Positions 7,724 to 16,557 of a DNA stretch of 64,000 bases are shown piece after piece. Position numbers and translations under genes: made by a program. How positions within the stretch are numbered: position 1 is the stretch's first letter; every line of letters begins with the position of its first letter. The notes beneath the pieces were generated by a model. That model did no database searches and was not told where the DNA came from. It was given only the letters and a program-made list of their open reading frames with translations. Source of the DNA: JACKJK01 sp046159835. GTDB lineage: Bacteria; Pseudomonadota; Alphaproteobacteria; Rhizobiales; Tepidamorphaceae. The stretch is from assembly GCF_046159835.1 (NCBI RefSeq), contig NZ_JBJXCY010000002.1:186001-250000 (forward strand), read 5' to 3'.

Positions 7724-9046
7724 TCATGCGGCGCGCCGCTCTTCAAGCCAATCCAGAGCTTGAAGCCGCCAGTACTCAAGCTGCGTGGCAATCCGCCCTA
7801 CAGGCCCGCCGCCCCACAGCGCGCGATAGGGCGCGAACAGCTTCACCCGGTCGTCCGTTCCGACAATAGCGTCAGCCACCGCTTCGCCGCCTGTTGCGGT
7901 GGTGTTCAACCCGTGCCCGCCGAAAGCCGTGCAGGCCCACAGTCCCGGCGCGAGTTCGCCGAGGATCGGCATCTTGTGGCGGCAATAGCCCATCAGCCCT
8001 GTCCACACATGGGCGATCTTCACCGGCGCCAGTTGCGGGTAGATGCGCTCAATATCGGCGCGCATGGTCTCTGCCAGATCAGTGGGTTCGCTGACCCGCG
8101 TGGTGATGCGCCCACCCCACAGCAACCGGTCGCCATCGACGATCCGGTAGTAGTCGCCGGCACGCCGCGTGTCGGAGACGGACCCGCTCCAGCGAATGGC
8201 ATCGTGCAGTTTGGCGCCCATGCGCTCGGTGGTCACGACATAGGTCGCGACGGGAACGATGGCGCGTGACAGCGCAGGCCATACGGAAGCCCCCTCGCCG
8301 CCTGCCGCGACATTGCCCGCCAGCACAACCTGGGATGCGCGCACGGTTCCACCCGGCGTGGTGATCTTCCAGCCGGTGTCGTCGCGGTCGAGCGCCGTCA
8401 CCGGGCTGTGCTCGTGCACGGTGACGCCCCTGGCCACACAGTCGGCCGCCAGCGCGCGGGCAAGGTTCAGCGGATGGACGTGGAAGCCCTGCCGGTCCTC
8501 CATCGCCTCGTGGTAGGTGTCGGTCTTCAGGTGGTCGCGCACCTTGTCGCGCGGCCAGTAGACCATGTCCTGACCAAGCTCGGCGTTGAGCGTCTCGACG
8601 CGCGCCTTCAGCGCCCCGTCATCAGCGTGGCGCAGGACCTTGAGCCGACCGTCCACCGGCGCGATGCCAAGGTCAGGCGTCTCGCGGCAGAAATCGCGCA
8701 CGGTCTGCCGCCCGGCATCCGAGAGGCGGAACAGCGCGCGGGCATCGTCCCGCCCGAGCTTGCGCTCGATCTCGTCCAGCCCCGCCGCAAACCCGACCGA
8801 GACGAACCCGCCGTTGCGGCCCGACGCGGCGCGGCCAATCTCGCCGCCTTCCAGTAGCAGAACCTGCTTGCCCTGCGCCGCCAGCCGCCGCGCGCACCAC
8901 AGGCCCGCGAAGCCGCCGCCGATGACCGCGACCTCGCAAGTCGTATCGCCTGCAAGCGCAGGCGCACCGGCCCACGGATGGGCGGTTGCGGCATAGAAGC
9001 TGTCGGCTGCGCGAAAGGCCGGATCGGGATGTGTTCTTGCGGACAT
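7724..9046 (-). CDS. FAD-dependent amine/amino-acid oxidoreductase (DAO family)
   Basis: 440 residues from MSARTHPDPAFRAADSFY; upstream in-frame codons to 9124 would overlap sixA and are not used. The N-terminal FAD-binding Rossmann motif is VAVIGGGFAGLWCARRL (about residues 39-55). The C-terminal FAD loop TAFGGHGLNTTATGGEAVAD is typical of the DAO superfamily. Overall it resembles gamma-glutamylputrescine oxidase (PuuB) and related enzymes that oxidise amines on FAD. A glutamine-synthetase-like ligase that could be PuuA-like lies 7.5 kb away (16558), which is suggestive only. Divergent from sixA; substrate not determined. Confidence 0.8.
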   Translation of the reverse strand: MSARTHPDPAFRAADSFYAATAHPWAGAPALAGDTTCEVAVIGGGFAGLWCARRLAAQGKQVLLLEGGEIGRAASGRNGGFVSVGFAAGLDEIERKLGRDDARALFRLSDAGRQTVRDFCRETPDLGIAPVDGRLKVLRHADDGALKARVETLNAELGQDMVYWPRDKVRDHLKTDTYHEAMEDRQGFHVHPLNLARALAADCVARGVTVHEHSPVTALDRDDTGWKITTPGGTVRASQVVLAGNVAAGGEGASVWPALSRAIVPVATYVVTTERMGAKLHDAIRWSGSVSDTRRAGDYYRIVDGDRLLWGGRITTRVSEPTDLAETMRADIERIYPQLAPVKIAHVWTGLMGYCRHKMPILGELAPGLWACTAFGGHGLNTTATGGEAVADAIVGTDDRVKLFAPYRALWGGGPVGRIATQLEYWRLQALDWLEERRAA

Positions 9047-9116
9047 GAAGCCTGTGATAGACCAGACACCAACCGCCGCGAAGCGCGTTTTCAATTGAAC
9101 AGCCATGAGGAAACCG

Positions 9117-9638
9117 ATGCCCAAGCTGGTCCTGATGCGTCACGCCAAGTCGGACTGGGACAAGCCCGGCCTCGCCGATTTCGACCGGCCGCTCTCGCCG
9201 CGCGGCGAGCGCACCATCCCCCGCGTCATGGCTGCACTGGAGGCGCTCGACATCATGCCCGACCACGTCATCTGTTCGACCGCCCTGCGCACCCGCCAGA
9301 CGCTCGCACTTGCTTTGCAGGGGTGGAAGGACGATATGCGCATCGACATGACAAAAGCGGTCTACGAGGCGGAAGCCGAGGATCTGATCGAACTGGTCAG
9401 CGACGCGGTTCGCGGCGATGCGCCCGAAACGCTCACCATCATCGGCCACAACCCGGCGATGGAGGATCTCGCTGCCATCCTCGCGGGCCCCGGTTCCGAC
9501 CAGGAAGGTCTGGACCGCATCCACACCAAGTACCCCACCGCAGCGGTCGCGGTCTTCGACGGGTCGTGGGACGATTTCGGCCCAGGCCGGATGAAACTCG
9601 AAACCTTCATCGTGCCGCGCGAACTGCCCGAGGCGTAA
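9117..9638 (+). CDS. sixA: SixA-type phosphohistidine phosphatase
   Basis: 173 residues from the second in-frame ATG, which has GAGGAA seven bases upstream; the first ATG at 9105 has no ribosome binding site. The catalytic histidine lies in LVLMRHAKSDW, the RHG-type motif of the histidine phosphatase superfamily, with the second histidine in IIGHNPAMEDLA. SixA proteins dephosphorylate phosphohistidine on phosphorelay or phosphotransferase proteins in the cytosol. First gene of an apparent operon with ycjX (3 bp away), ycjF and the VWA gene. Confidence 0.85.
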   Translation: MPKLVLMRHAKSDWDKPGLADFDRPLSPRGERTIPRVMAALEALDIMPDHVICSTALRTRQTLALALQGWKDDMRIDMTKAVYEAEAEDLIELVSDAVRGDAPETLTIIGHNPAMEDLAAILAGPGSDQEGLDRIHTKYPTAAVAVFDGSWDDFGPGRMKLETFIVPRELPEA

Positions 9639-9641
9639 TCT

Positions 9642-11135
9642 TTGCCACTGCTGAGCGACATCGCGGAAGAAGCCCGCCTGACGGCCCTCTCGCTGGCCGA
9701 TTATGCCTCCGATATCGTCGACCCCACCGTGCGCCTTGGCGTCACCGGGCTGTCGCGCGCGGGCAAGACGGTGTTCATCACCAGCTTGGTACACAACCTC
9801 ACGAAGGGTGGACGATTACCGCTGTTCTCGGCGTTCTCGTCGGGGCGCATCGCATCGGCTGCCTTGCGCCCGCAGCCGGACGATGCCGTGCCGCGCTTCG
9901 ACTACGAGACGCATCTCGCCGCGCTGACCGGCGGCGGCGACGTGGAGACCCGTCACTGGCCGGACTCCACCCGCCACATCTCCGAACTGCGCATCGCACT
10001 CAACTTCGAGTCCGAGACCTTCTTCGGGCGCAATCTCGGGCGCGGCACGCTGAACCTCGATATTGTCGACTATCCCGGCGAATGGCTGCTCGATCTCTCG
10101 CTGCTGGAACTGACCTACGCCCAGTGGTCGGCGAAGGCCGTCGCACAGAGCCGCACCAAGGGCCGCTCGAAGATCGCAGCCCCCTTCCACGCACTGCTGA
10201 AGACGCTCGATCCGGCGGCTGACGAGAACGAAACACAGGCCCGCGAGGCCGCTGCCGCTTTCACCAGCTACCTGCGCGCCGCGCGCGAAGAACGCTACGC
10301 ACTGTCGGCGCTGCCGCCCGGCCGCTTCCTGATGCCGGGCGACCTCGAAGGCTCGCCCGCGCTGACCTTCGCACCGCTCGATATCGCGCCCGATGCGCGC
10401 GCCGTGCGCGGCTCGCTCCACGCCATGATGGAGCGGCGCTACGAGGCATATCTCTCGACACTCGTGCGCCCGTTCTTCCGCGACCACTTCGCCCGACTCG
10501 ACCGCCAGATCGTGCTGGTCGACCTGCTGCAGGCGCTGAACGCAGGCCCCTCTGCGGTCAGCGATCTGGAAACCGCACTCGCCGACATCCTGTCCGCATT
10601 TCGGCCGGGCCGGAACTCGTGGCTGAGCCGCATCCTTGCCCGCCGCGTCGACAAGATCGTCTTCGCCGCGACCAAGGCCGACCACTTGCACCACACCAAC
10701 CACGACCGGCTGGAAGCCCTGCTCGCCCACATCGCGGGCCGCGCCATCTCGCGCGCCGACTTCGCCGGTGCCGCGACCGACGTTGTCGCGCTTGCTTCCG
10801 TCCGTGCCACGCGGGAGGCAACCGTCAATCGCGGCGGCGATGCGCTCGATTGCATCGTCGGCGTGCCGCAGGAGGGCCAGACGGTTGCCGGCGAGACCTA
10901 TGACGGCAAGACCGAGATCGCGCTGTTCCCCGGCGACCTGCCGAACGACCCGCGCAAGGTGATGGCCGACCCGACACACGCCCTGTCGGCACCGGAAGGC
11001 GTCAGCGAAGCCGAGTGGGAAGCGTTCCGCTTCCTGCGCTTCCGCCCGCCACTGCTGAACGGCCCGAACGACGTGCTGCCGCATATCCGGCTCGACCGGG
11101 TGCTGGAATTCCTGCTTTCCGACAGGCTCGCGTGA
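9642..11135 (+). CDS. ycjX: YcjX-family P-loop GTPase-like protein
   Basis: 497 residues starting with TTG three bases after sixA; no better start exists before the P-loop GLSRAGKT (residues 36-43). LNLDIVDYPGEWLLDL is the switch/Walker B region, and AATKADH resembles the G4 NKxD motif. YcjX proteins are stress-induced nucleotide-binding proteins (COG3106) that accompany the membrane protein YcjF in many proteobacteria; their biochemical role is not settled. The order sixA-ycjX-ycjF supports the assignment, with about 10 bp between ycjX and the next gene. Confidence 0.87.
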   Translation: MPLLSDIAEEARLTALSLADYASDIVDPTVRLGVTGLSRAGKTVFITSLVHNLTKGGRLPLFSAFSSGRIASAALRPQPDDAVPRFDYETHLAALTGGGDVETRHWPDSTRHISELRIALNFESETFFGRNLGRGTLNLDIVDYPGEWLLDLSLLELTYAQWSAKAVAQSRTKGRSKIAAPFHALLKTLDPAADENETQAREAAAAFTSYLRAAREERYALSALPPGRFLMPGDLEGSPALTFAPLDIAPDARAVRGSLHAMMERRYEAYLSTLVRPFFRDHFARLDRQIVLVDLLQALNAGPSAVSDLETALADILSAFRPGRNSWLSRILARRVDKIVFAATKADHLHHTNHDRLEALLAHIAGRAISRADFAGAATDVVALASVRATREATVNRGGDALDCIVGVPQEGQTVAGETYDGKTEIALFPGDLPNDPRKVMADPTHALSAPEGVSEAEWEAFRFLRFRPPLLNGPNDVLPHIRLDRVLEFLLSDRLA

Positions 11136-11145
11136 GGATGACGAG

Positions 11146-12216
11146 ATGACCCGCAAGCCAACCGCATTCCGCCTTGATGATCCGGACGTGCTCGTCGACG
11201 GCGACGCGCCGCACAAGGCAAGCAAGAAGCCCGCAACGGGTGCGAAGGCCTACGCCAAGCCCAAGGCGACGATCACCGCCGATACCGAGCTCGACGAGAT
11301 GCTGTCGCCCGACGAGACCGGCACGGCCATCGTTCCCGCCCCGCCACCGGTCAAATCCGGCTTTCCCTGGGGCAAGATTTTCGGCGCGGCGATCTCGACC
11401 TTCGTTTCCATCAGCTTCGGGCTGTGGGCGACGCAGGTGGTGGAAGACCTATTCGCCCGCGCGCCGTGGCTCGGCTGGATCGGCGCGGGGCTTCTGGCCC
11501 TGATGGCCCTGGCGCTGGTGTCCTTCGTACTGAAGGAGGTCTTCGGCATCCTGCGCCTGTCGCGCATCGCCGAAATACGCGACCGTGCCGACGCCGCCGC
11601 CATCGCCGACGACATGAGCGAGGCGAAGAAGATCGTCGCCCGCCTGCAACTGCTCTATGCCGCCGACGCCACCACCGCGAAGGGGCGTTCAGCGCTTGCC
11701 GAGCACGAAGACGAGATCATCGACGGGCGCGACCGCCTGAAGCTTGCCGAGCGCCACCTGCTGGCGCTGAAGGATGCGGAAGCCCGCGCGCTGGTCACCG
11801 GCGCGTCAAAACGGGTCGCCGCCGTCACCGCAATCTCGCCGCGTGCCGCCATCGATATTGTCTACGTGCTGTGGGAGGCCGTGCGCCTCATACGCCGCCT
11901 CGCCACGCTGTATGGCGGGCGGCCGAGCGGCCTCGGCACCGTGAAGCTTGCGCGCATGGTGGTCGGCCACCTTGCGCTGACCGGCGGCGTCGCCATGACC
12001 GATTCCATCGTCCAGCAGTTGGTCGGCCACGGGCTGGCTGCGAAGCTGTCGGCCCGCCTTGGCGAAGGCGTCGTCAACGGGTTGCTGACCGCACGCATCG
12101 GGCTGGCGGCGCTCAGCGTTGTGCGGCCCCTGCCCTATCTCGCCGGCAAGCCGCCCGCGCTCTCCGACATCATGAGCGAACTGACGAAGTTTGGCGCGGT
12201 GACGAAGAAGGAGTAG
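11146..12216 (+). CDS. ycjF: YcjF-family (TIGR01620/DUF697) inner-membrane protein
   Basis: 356 residues with GAGGATGACGAG before the ATG. Residues 1-75 are basic and Ala/Pro-rich. Two membrane segments follow at about 75-95 and 108-128 (IGAGLLALMALALVSFVL). Then comes a soluble helical part, and a C-terminal DUF697-like region with hydrophobic helices (LARMVVGHLALTGGVAM, GLLTARIGLAALSVVRPLPY). It is the usual partner of YcjX, likely anchoring it at the membrane under stress. Ten bases separate it from both neighbours, indicating one operon. Confidence 0.85.
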   Translation: MTRKPTAFRLDDPDVLVDGDAPHKASKKPATGAKAYAKPKATITADTELDEMLSPDETGTAIVPAPPPVKSGFPWGKIFGAAISTFVSISFGLWATQVVEDLFARAPWLGWIGAGLLALMALALVSFVLKEVFGILRLSRIAEIRDRADAAAIADDMSEAKKIVARLQLLYAADATTAKGRSALAEHEDEIIDGRDRLKLAERHLLALKDAEARALVTGASKRVAAVTAISPRAAIDIVYVLWEAVRLIRRLATLYGGRPSGLGTVKLARMVVGHLALTGGVAMTDSIVQQLVGHGLAAKLSARLGEGVVNGLLTARIGLAALSVVRPLPYLAGKPPALSDIMSELTKFGAVTKKE

Positions 12217-12226
12217 GAAAGCCGGC

Positions 12227-13402
12227 ATGTTCACCGCCTTCTTCACCCAGCTCAAGGATGCCGGCCTTCCGGTCACGCTGCGCGAGTACCTCACGCTGCT
12301 GGAGGCGCTCGAGGCCGACCTCGCCGACAAGTCCATTGACGAGTTCTACTACCTGTCGCGCGCGACGCTGGTGAAGGACGAGCGCAATCTCGACAAGTTC
12401 GACCGGGTCTTCGGCACCGTCTTCAGGGGACTGGAATCGACCGCCGAGGCCATCGAGGCCGACATCCCGGAAGAATGGCTGCGCAAGATGGCCGAGTTGC
12501 ACCTCAGCGAGGAAGAGCGCGCCAAGATCGAGGCCATGGGCGGCTGGGACGAACTCATGGAGACGCTGAAGAAGCGCCTCGAGGAGCAGAAGGGCCGCCA
12601 CCAGGGCGGTTCGAAATGGATCGGAACGGGGGGCACCTCTCCATTTGGCGCCTATGGCTACAATCCTGAAGGCATCCGCATCGGCCAGGATGGCAACCGC
12701 AACTTTCGCGCGGTGAAGGTCTGGGACAAGCGCGAGTTCAAGGACCTCGACGACACGCGCGAGCTTGGCACCCGCAACATCAAGATGGCGCTGCGCCGCC
12801 TGCGCCACTTTGCCCGCACGGGCGCAGCCGAGGAACTCGACCTCGACAGCACCATCCGCCAGACCGCGCGCAAGGGCTATCTCGACATAAACATGCGCCC
12901 CGAACGCCGCAACGCGGTGAAGGTGCTGGTGTTCTTCGATGTCGGCGGGTCCATGGACTGGCACATCGAGGAAACCGAGCAACTGTTTTCCGCAGCCCGC
13001 GCCGAGTTCAAGACGCTCGAATATTTCTACTTTCACAACTGCCTCTACGAGGGCGTGTGGAAGGAGAACCGCCGCCGCTGGGGCGAGAAGATCCCGACAT
13101 GGGACGTGCTCCACACCTACGGCTCCGACTACAAGGTCATCTTCGTCGGAGACGCCTCCATGAGCCCCTACGAGATCGCCATTCCCGGCGGCTCGGTGGA
13201 GCACATGAACGAGGAGGCAGGCCAGGTCTGGCTGCAGCGCGTGCTGGACATCTACGCGCACTCGGTCTGGCTCAACCCGGTGCCGGAAGAGCACTGGGGG
13301 TACACCCAGTCGATCCAGATGATCCGCCAGCTTTTCGGCAACCGCATGTACCCGCTGACGCTGGAAGGCCTCGACAACGCCATGGCCGAACTGAAGCGCT
13401 AG
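12227..13402 (+). CDS. VWA-domain CoxE-like protein, likely MoxR partner
   Basis: 391 residues. The N-terminal helical half (MFTAFFTQLKDAGLPVTLRE, SIDEFYYLSRATLVKDERNL) and the C-terminal von Willebrand A-like domain match CoxE-like proteins encoded with MoxR ATPases. The metal-site motif reads FFDVGGSMD, so the first DxSxS serine is glycine. FVGDASMSPYEI and LNPVPEEHWGYTQS are conserved-looking segments near the end. Such proteins probably recruit MoxR ATPases to their clients. It ends the sixA-ycjX-ycjF operon and is followed by a terminator. Confidence 0.83.
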   Translation: MFTAFFTQLKDAGLPVTLREYLTLLEALEADLADKSIDEFYYLSRATLVKDERNLDKFDRVFGTVFRGLESTAEAIEADIPEEWLRKMAELHLSEEERAKIEAMGGWDELMETLKKRLEEQKGRHQGGSKWIGTGGTSPFGAYGYNPEGIRIGQDGNRNFRAVKVWDKREFKDLDDTRELGTRNIKMALRRLRHFARTGAAEELDLDSTIRQTARKGYLDINMRPERRNAVKVLVFFDVGGSMDWHIEETEQLFSAARAEFKTLEYFYFHNCLYEGVWKENRRRWGEKIPTWDVLHTYGSDYKVIFVGDASMSPYEIAIPGGSVEHMNEEAGQVWLQRVLDIYAHSVWLNPVPEEHWGYTQSIQMIRQLFGNRMYPLTLEGLDNAMAELKR

Positions 13403-13433
13403 AAAAAAACCCGCCCCGCTGGTGCGGGACGGG
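13403..13433 (-). terminator. Terminator between convergent vwa and yeeE genes
   Basis: CCCGCCCCGC (13410-13419) pairs with GCGGGACGGG (13424-13433) with one mismatch and a TGGT loop. A seven-base A tract at 13403-13409 gives a U tract when transcribed on the minus strand, so it mainly terminates the transporter gene to its right; the stem may also serve the VWA operon. Confidence 0.8.
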
Positions 13434-13495
13434 CATTTAGCCTCGGGAGAGGACCGGCCTGGTCGCCGGTTGAAGTTCGTTAGCCGCTTGTGGCG

Positions 13496-14578
13496 TCAGA
13501 TGCTGAAGGGTGCTGCTTCGCCGCCCATCTCGTTGACGCCGCCGCGCGCATCGAGAAGACGGATGCCCAGCGCCATGCCGCCGGCGATGGAGGCAAGCGC
13601 GATCAGCGATCCGATGGACAGCGTCGAGACACCGGTCAGCCCCTGCCCGATGGAGCAGCCGAGCGCGGTGACGCCGCCAAAGCCCATCAGCGCGCCGCCC
13701 GTCATGTAGCGGGCCAGCTGGCGCGGGGCTTCGAAGCCCTGCAGCTTCAAACGCCCGCCCACGAGCGCCGACAAGAACGAGCCGACGAGCGTGCCGAGCA
13801 GCAGCGCGATGCCGAACTTGATGGTCGCGCCGGTATAGGTCATCGCGTAGAGGATCGTGTCGGCGACGGGGGCGGTGAAGGTCAGGCTTTCCACCGGTTG
13901 CGGATCGAAATCGTCCGCGCCGACATAGCCGGTCGCAACCCAGCCCGCGGCAATCGTCAGGCCGATCACGATGGCAGCAACCCACAGCAGCGGATTGCGT
14001 ATCGCGCGCACCGCAAAGGCGAGCGCCGCAGCAGCGATCAGCAGCGCGGGGACGAGCCGGGCGAGCGTGTCACCAATGCCGAGAGACGCGAAAGCTGCAT
14101 CCAGCGTGGCAATCGGGGTCGTGAACGAGGTGGACGACTGCAACAGGTCGCGCGGGTAGTAGAGCAGCCCGCGCAGCGTCGCATAGGCCGAGATTCCGAC
14201 GACCATCAGCACCACGACGGCGCGCAGGTTGCCGGTGGCAGACAGCACCGTCAGGCGGCTGACGCAGCCGCGCGTCAGCACCGCACCGATGCCGAAGATG
14301 AGACCGCCGCCGATCAGGCCGCCGAGCGACAGCGTGTCGGCGCGGTAGATGGATTCGTCGAGATCGACATAGCCCGTGATGGCGAGCAGCTGCGCGGCAA
14401 TCACCGTCACCGCAAGCGCCGCCATGTACATGCCGAGCTTGGGAGAGCGGCGCGTCAGCACTTGGTCGCGGACACCGCTGAGCAGGCAGAACCGCGACTG
14501 CTCCATCGCAATGCCGAAGATAACGCCGATCCCGGCGGCCAGCAAGGACACGAGAAGATGTGGTTCAAGTTCAGACAT
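13496..14578 (-). CDS. YeeE/YedE-family transporter (thiosulfate/sulfur compound uptake)
   Basis: 360 residues, very hydrophobic, with about nine membrane helices. Two internally similar halves contain the family cysteines: QSRFCLLSG near residue 30, LTRGCVSRLTVL near 105, and ALGCSIGQGLTGVSTL in the last third. In the TsuA/YeeE structure such cysteines line a path for thiosulfate. No adjacent TsuB/TusA sulfurtransferase, rhodanese or sulfide-quinone reductase is seen, so the exact substrate is open. A paralogue lies at 53955-55052. An AT-rich palindrome upstream may be an operator. Confidence 0.85.
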   Translation of the reverse strand: MSELEPHLLVSLLAAGIGVIFGIAMEQSRFCLLSGVRDQVLTRRSPKLGMYMAALAVTVIAAQLLAITGYVDLDESIYRADTLSLGGLIGGGLIFGIGAVLTRGCVSRLTVLSATGNLRAVVVLMVVGISAYATLRGLLYYPRDLLQSSTSFTTPIATLDAAFASLGIGDTLARLVPALLIAAAALAFAVRAIRNPLLWVAAIVIGLTIAAGWVATGYVGADDFDPQPVESLTFTAPVADTILYAMTYTGATIKFGIALLLGTLVGSFLSALVGGRLKLQGFEAPRQLARYMTGGALMGFGGVTALGCSIGQGLTGVSTLSIGSLIALASIAGGMALGIRLLDARGGVNEMGGEAAPFSI

Positions 14579-14656
14579 GAGGGACTCCCGGATTTGGCGG
14601 CAATCTGTTGCCAGCCCGGGTAAAAGTCAATAACAGAATGTATAATCCTAATATCT

Positions 14657-14672
14657 ACATATTATAATATGT
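14657..14672. promoter_or_regulatory. AT-rich perfect palindrome, candidate operator
   Basis: ACATATTATAATATGT is a perfect 16-bp palindrome, extended by ATCT on the left and, after one extra G, AGAT on the right. It sits 78 bp upstream of the transporter start (14578) in the intergenic region shared with the divergent methyltransferase gene (14797). AT-rich palindromes of this kind are operators of ArsR-family sulfide or persulfide sensors (BigR/SqrR type), which often control YeeE/YedE genes; that link is an inference. Confidence 0.5.
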
Positions 14673-14796
14673 GAGATGAGAATTTTGCTTGTTGGCCGCT
14701 CAGGTTGTATGAGCAGTTTCCTTCTGGAAAAGGCCGGAAACGGACCGAACGGGCACGTTGCCCGCAGGCGAAGCGTTTCGGTACGGGAGTTGTGTG

Positions 14797-15969
14797 ATGG
14801 CTGACGAGGCCGATCAGAAGAAGCCGGCGCGTGTCAGCAAGCGCAAGAAGCCAACGGCACCAAAGCCGCGAAAGGCTGCCAATCCGGCGCAGGCAAAGCC
14901 CCCTGCGACGCCGAGCGAGGACGATCTCATACTGGAGGACCGCGAGCGGCTGCGCCAGCTAGCCGAGCAACGGGCGAAGTCGTCCGGCGGCAAGCGCGCG
15001 CCCCGCAAGGCGAAATCCGGTACTGGCGAAACGCCCGCAGCAACGGGTGAAGCCGGGGCAAAGGCTCGCAAGCCTGCCGCCCGCACCAGGGCCAAGGCGG
15101 ATGGCGACGGGAAGCCCGCCAAGGCACCGCCGCGCAAGCGCGCCGCGACCACCAGACAGACAGCCGCCGGCGACGCCGTTGCCAACGAAGCCGCCGAAGC
15201 CGGCCCGGAGCGCGCAAGCCCGACGCCGCGCACCTTCAAGCAGCCCGCCGGCGTGTTCGCTGGTGGTGGACGCCCGGCCCGCAAGGCTGGTCCCTGGCGC
15301 CGTTTCGTAGGCGTCCTGCACGACAAGATCTTCGACAAGCGCGGCGACAATCCAGAGCGCGTCACGACCGCCGAGCGCTCGCCCGACCGGTCCTACGACC
15401 CCGGCGACCGGCCCACGCCGCGACGGCTCATCAACTGGGCCCTGGATGCCTTGCCCGACGACCCACGTCACTACACCTTCGTGGACCTCGGGGCCGGACG
15501 CGGTCGGGTCGCCCTGGAAGCATCACGCCGCCCGTTCGAGAAGATCATCGGCGTTGAGCGCGATACCGATCGCTACGAAGACGCCATGCTGAACCTGCGC
15601 CACTGGCCACGCTCCATCATGGCCTGCCGCGATGTCGAGTTCATCAAGGCCGATTTCGCGCGCTGGAAATTTCCGCAGACCGATCTGGTCCTGTTCATGT
15701 TCGCAAGCTTCACCGAGCGCGCCATGCTGGACCTGATCGCGCGCTTCAATCGCCACGCCGAGGCCGGCCACCAGCTCTTCGTGATCTTCGTGGAGCCTTC
15801 GGGCACGCTGCGGCTGCGCCAGAGCCCTTACTTTCGCAGGCTCCAGTATCCGGCGCCCCTGCGCCGCAAGATCGACTGGGCAAGCCCCTGCGACCTGGAA
15901 ATCTACGAAAGCGTCCAGCCGGAGAATGAGGTGATCTGGGCCGGCAAGCGCCGCCGTCGCCGCCGCTAA
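14797..15969 (+). CDS. Class I SAM-dependent methyltransferase with basic histone-H1-like N-terminal tail
   Basis: 390 residues from an ATG with GGGAG upstream. Residues 1 to about 165 are low-complexity, rich in Lys, Arg, Ala and Pro, like histone H1 or DNA-binding tails. The catalytic domain begins around 205; SAM motif I is VDLGAGRGRV (229-238), the acidic ribose-binding end is GVERD, and VEFIKADFARW is the motif II region. The protein ends in a run of arginines. Substrate unknown; the tail suggests association with nucleic acid, but this is inferred. It lies 10 bp before the convergent universal stress gene. Confidence 0.75.
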   Translation: MADEADQKKPARVSKRKKPTAPKPRKAANPAQAKPPATPSEDDLILEDRERLRQLAEQRAKSSGGKRAPRKAKSGTGETPAATGEAGAKARKPAARTRAKADGDGKPAKAPPRKRAATTRQTAAGDAVANEAAEAGPERASPTPRTFKQPAGVFAGGGRPARKAGPWRRFVGVLHDKIFDKRGDNPERVTTAERSPDRSYDPGDRPTPRRLINWALDALPDDPRHYTFVDLGAGRGRVALEASRRPFEKIIGVERDTDRYEDAMLNLRHWPRSIMACRDVEFIKADFARWKFPQTDLVLFMFASFTERAMLDLIARFNRHAEAGHQLFVIFVEPSGTLRLRQSPYFRRLQYPAPLRRKIDWASPCDLEIYESVQPENEVIWAGKRRRRRR

Positions 15970-15979
15970 TTGCGCGGAT

Positions 15980-16411
15980 TCAGTCTTCGCCGCGCAGCAC
16001 CATCACCGAGCAGGGTGCGTGGCGCACGATGCGCGCTGCGTTCGAGCCCAGCAGATAGGTCGCCATGGCAGGCCGGTGCGACCCCATGATGATGAGGTCG
16101 GCATTGCAGGCTTCCGCCTCCTCGATGATCTCGTGGTAGACGGATCCTTCACGAACGCTCACCTCGCAACTGCCTTCACCGAGTGAGAGCGTGGAGGCGA
16201 GCTGGTTCAGCTTCACCGAGGTTTCGTCCAGCATCTTGTTGTGGGTATCCAGCGGCACGTAGTCGGCCACGACGCTCGGCAGCACGGGCAGGACCGAGAC
16301 CAGCCGCACCTTGCTTGCGAACTGGCGCGAAAAGTTTGCAGCCGTGTCGAGTGCATCGCGGAAATGATCCGGGTCCGACAGGTCGACGGGTACGAGAATT
16401 CGCTTGAACAT
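15980..16411 (-). CDS. Universal stress protein (UspA family)
   Basis: 143 residues, the usual single-domain length. It begins KRILVPVDLSDPD, the first strand and ligand-contacting aspartate, and ends LIIMGSHRPAMATYLLGSNAARIVRHAPCSVMVLR cut here only as a description of its C-terminal region. The nucleotide loop has the form G-S-H-R...G-S-N, so the second glycine of GxxG is Arg and ATP binding may be weak. Universal stress proteins are cytosolic factors made under starvation or respiratory stress. Confidence 0.87.
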   Translation of the reverse strand: MFKRILVPVDLSDPDHFRDALDTAANFSRQFASKVRLVSVLPVLPSVVADYVPLDTHNKMLDETSVKLNQLASTLSLGEGSCEVSVREGSVYHEIIEEAEACNADLIIMGSHRPAMATYLLGSNAARIVRHAPCSVMVLRGED

Positions 16412-16557
16412 GTTTCCTCTCCACTATCAGCGGGCCGTGCGGCCATGCTTGCCCGCGCAGACCCGGCATGGTCAACCTAAGCCCGGTAGCGTGACCGGCG
16501 ATTGACACGCCGCAATCCGCCCGCTCCGAACGGCCCGACATCATGACAGGACGCCCC

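Noticed and set aside
13403..13433. Reading the A-tract hairpin as a terminator of the VWA operon alone
   Set aside because: The U tract forms only on minus-strand RNA, so the stronger role is for the transporter gene.
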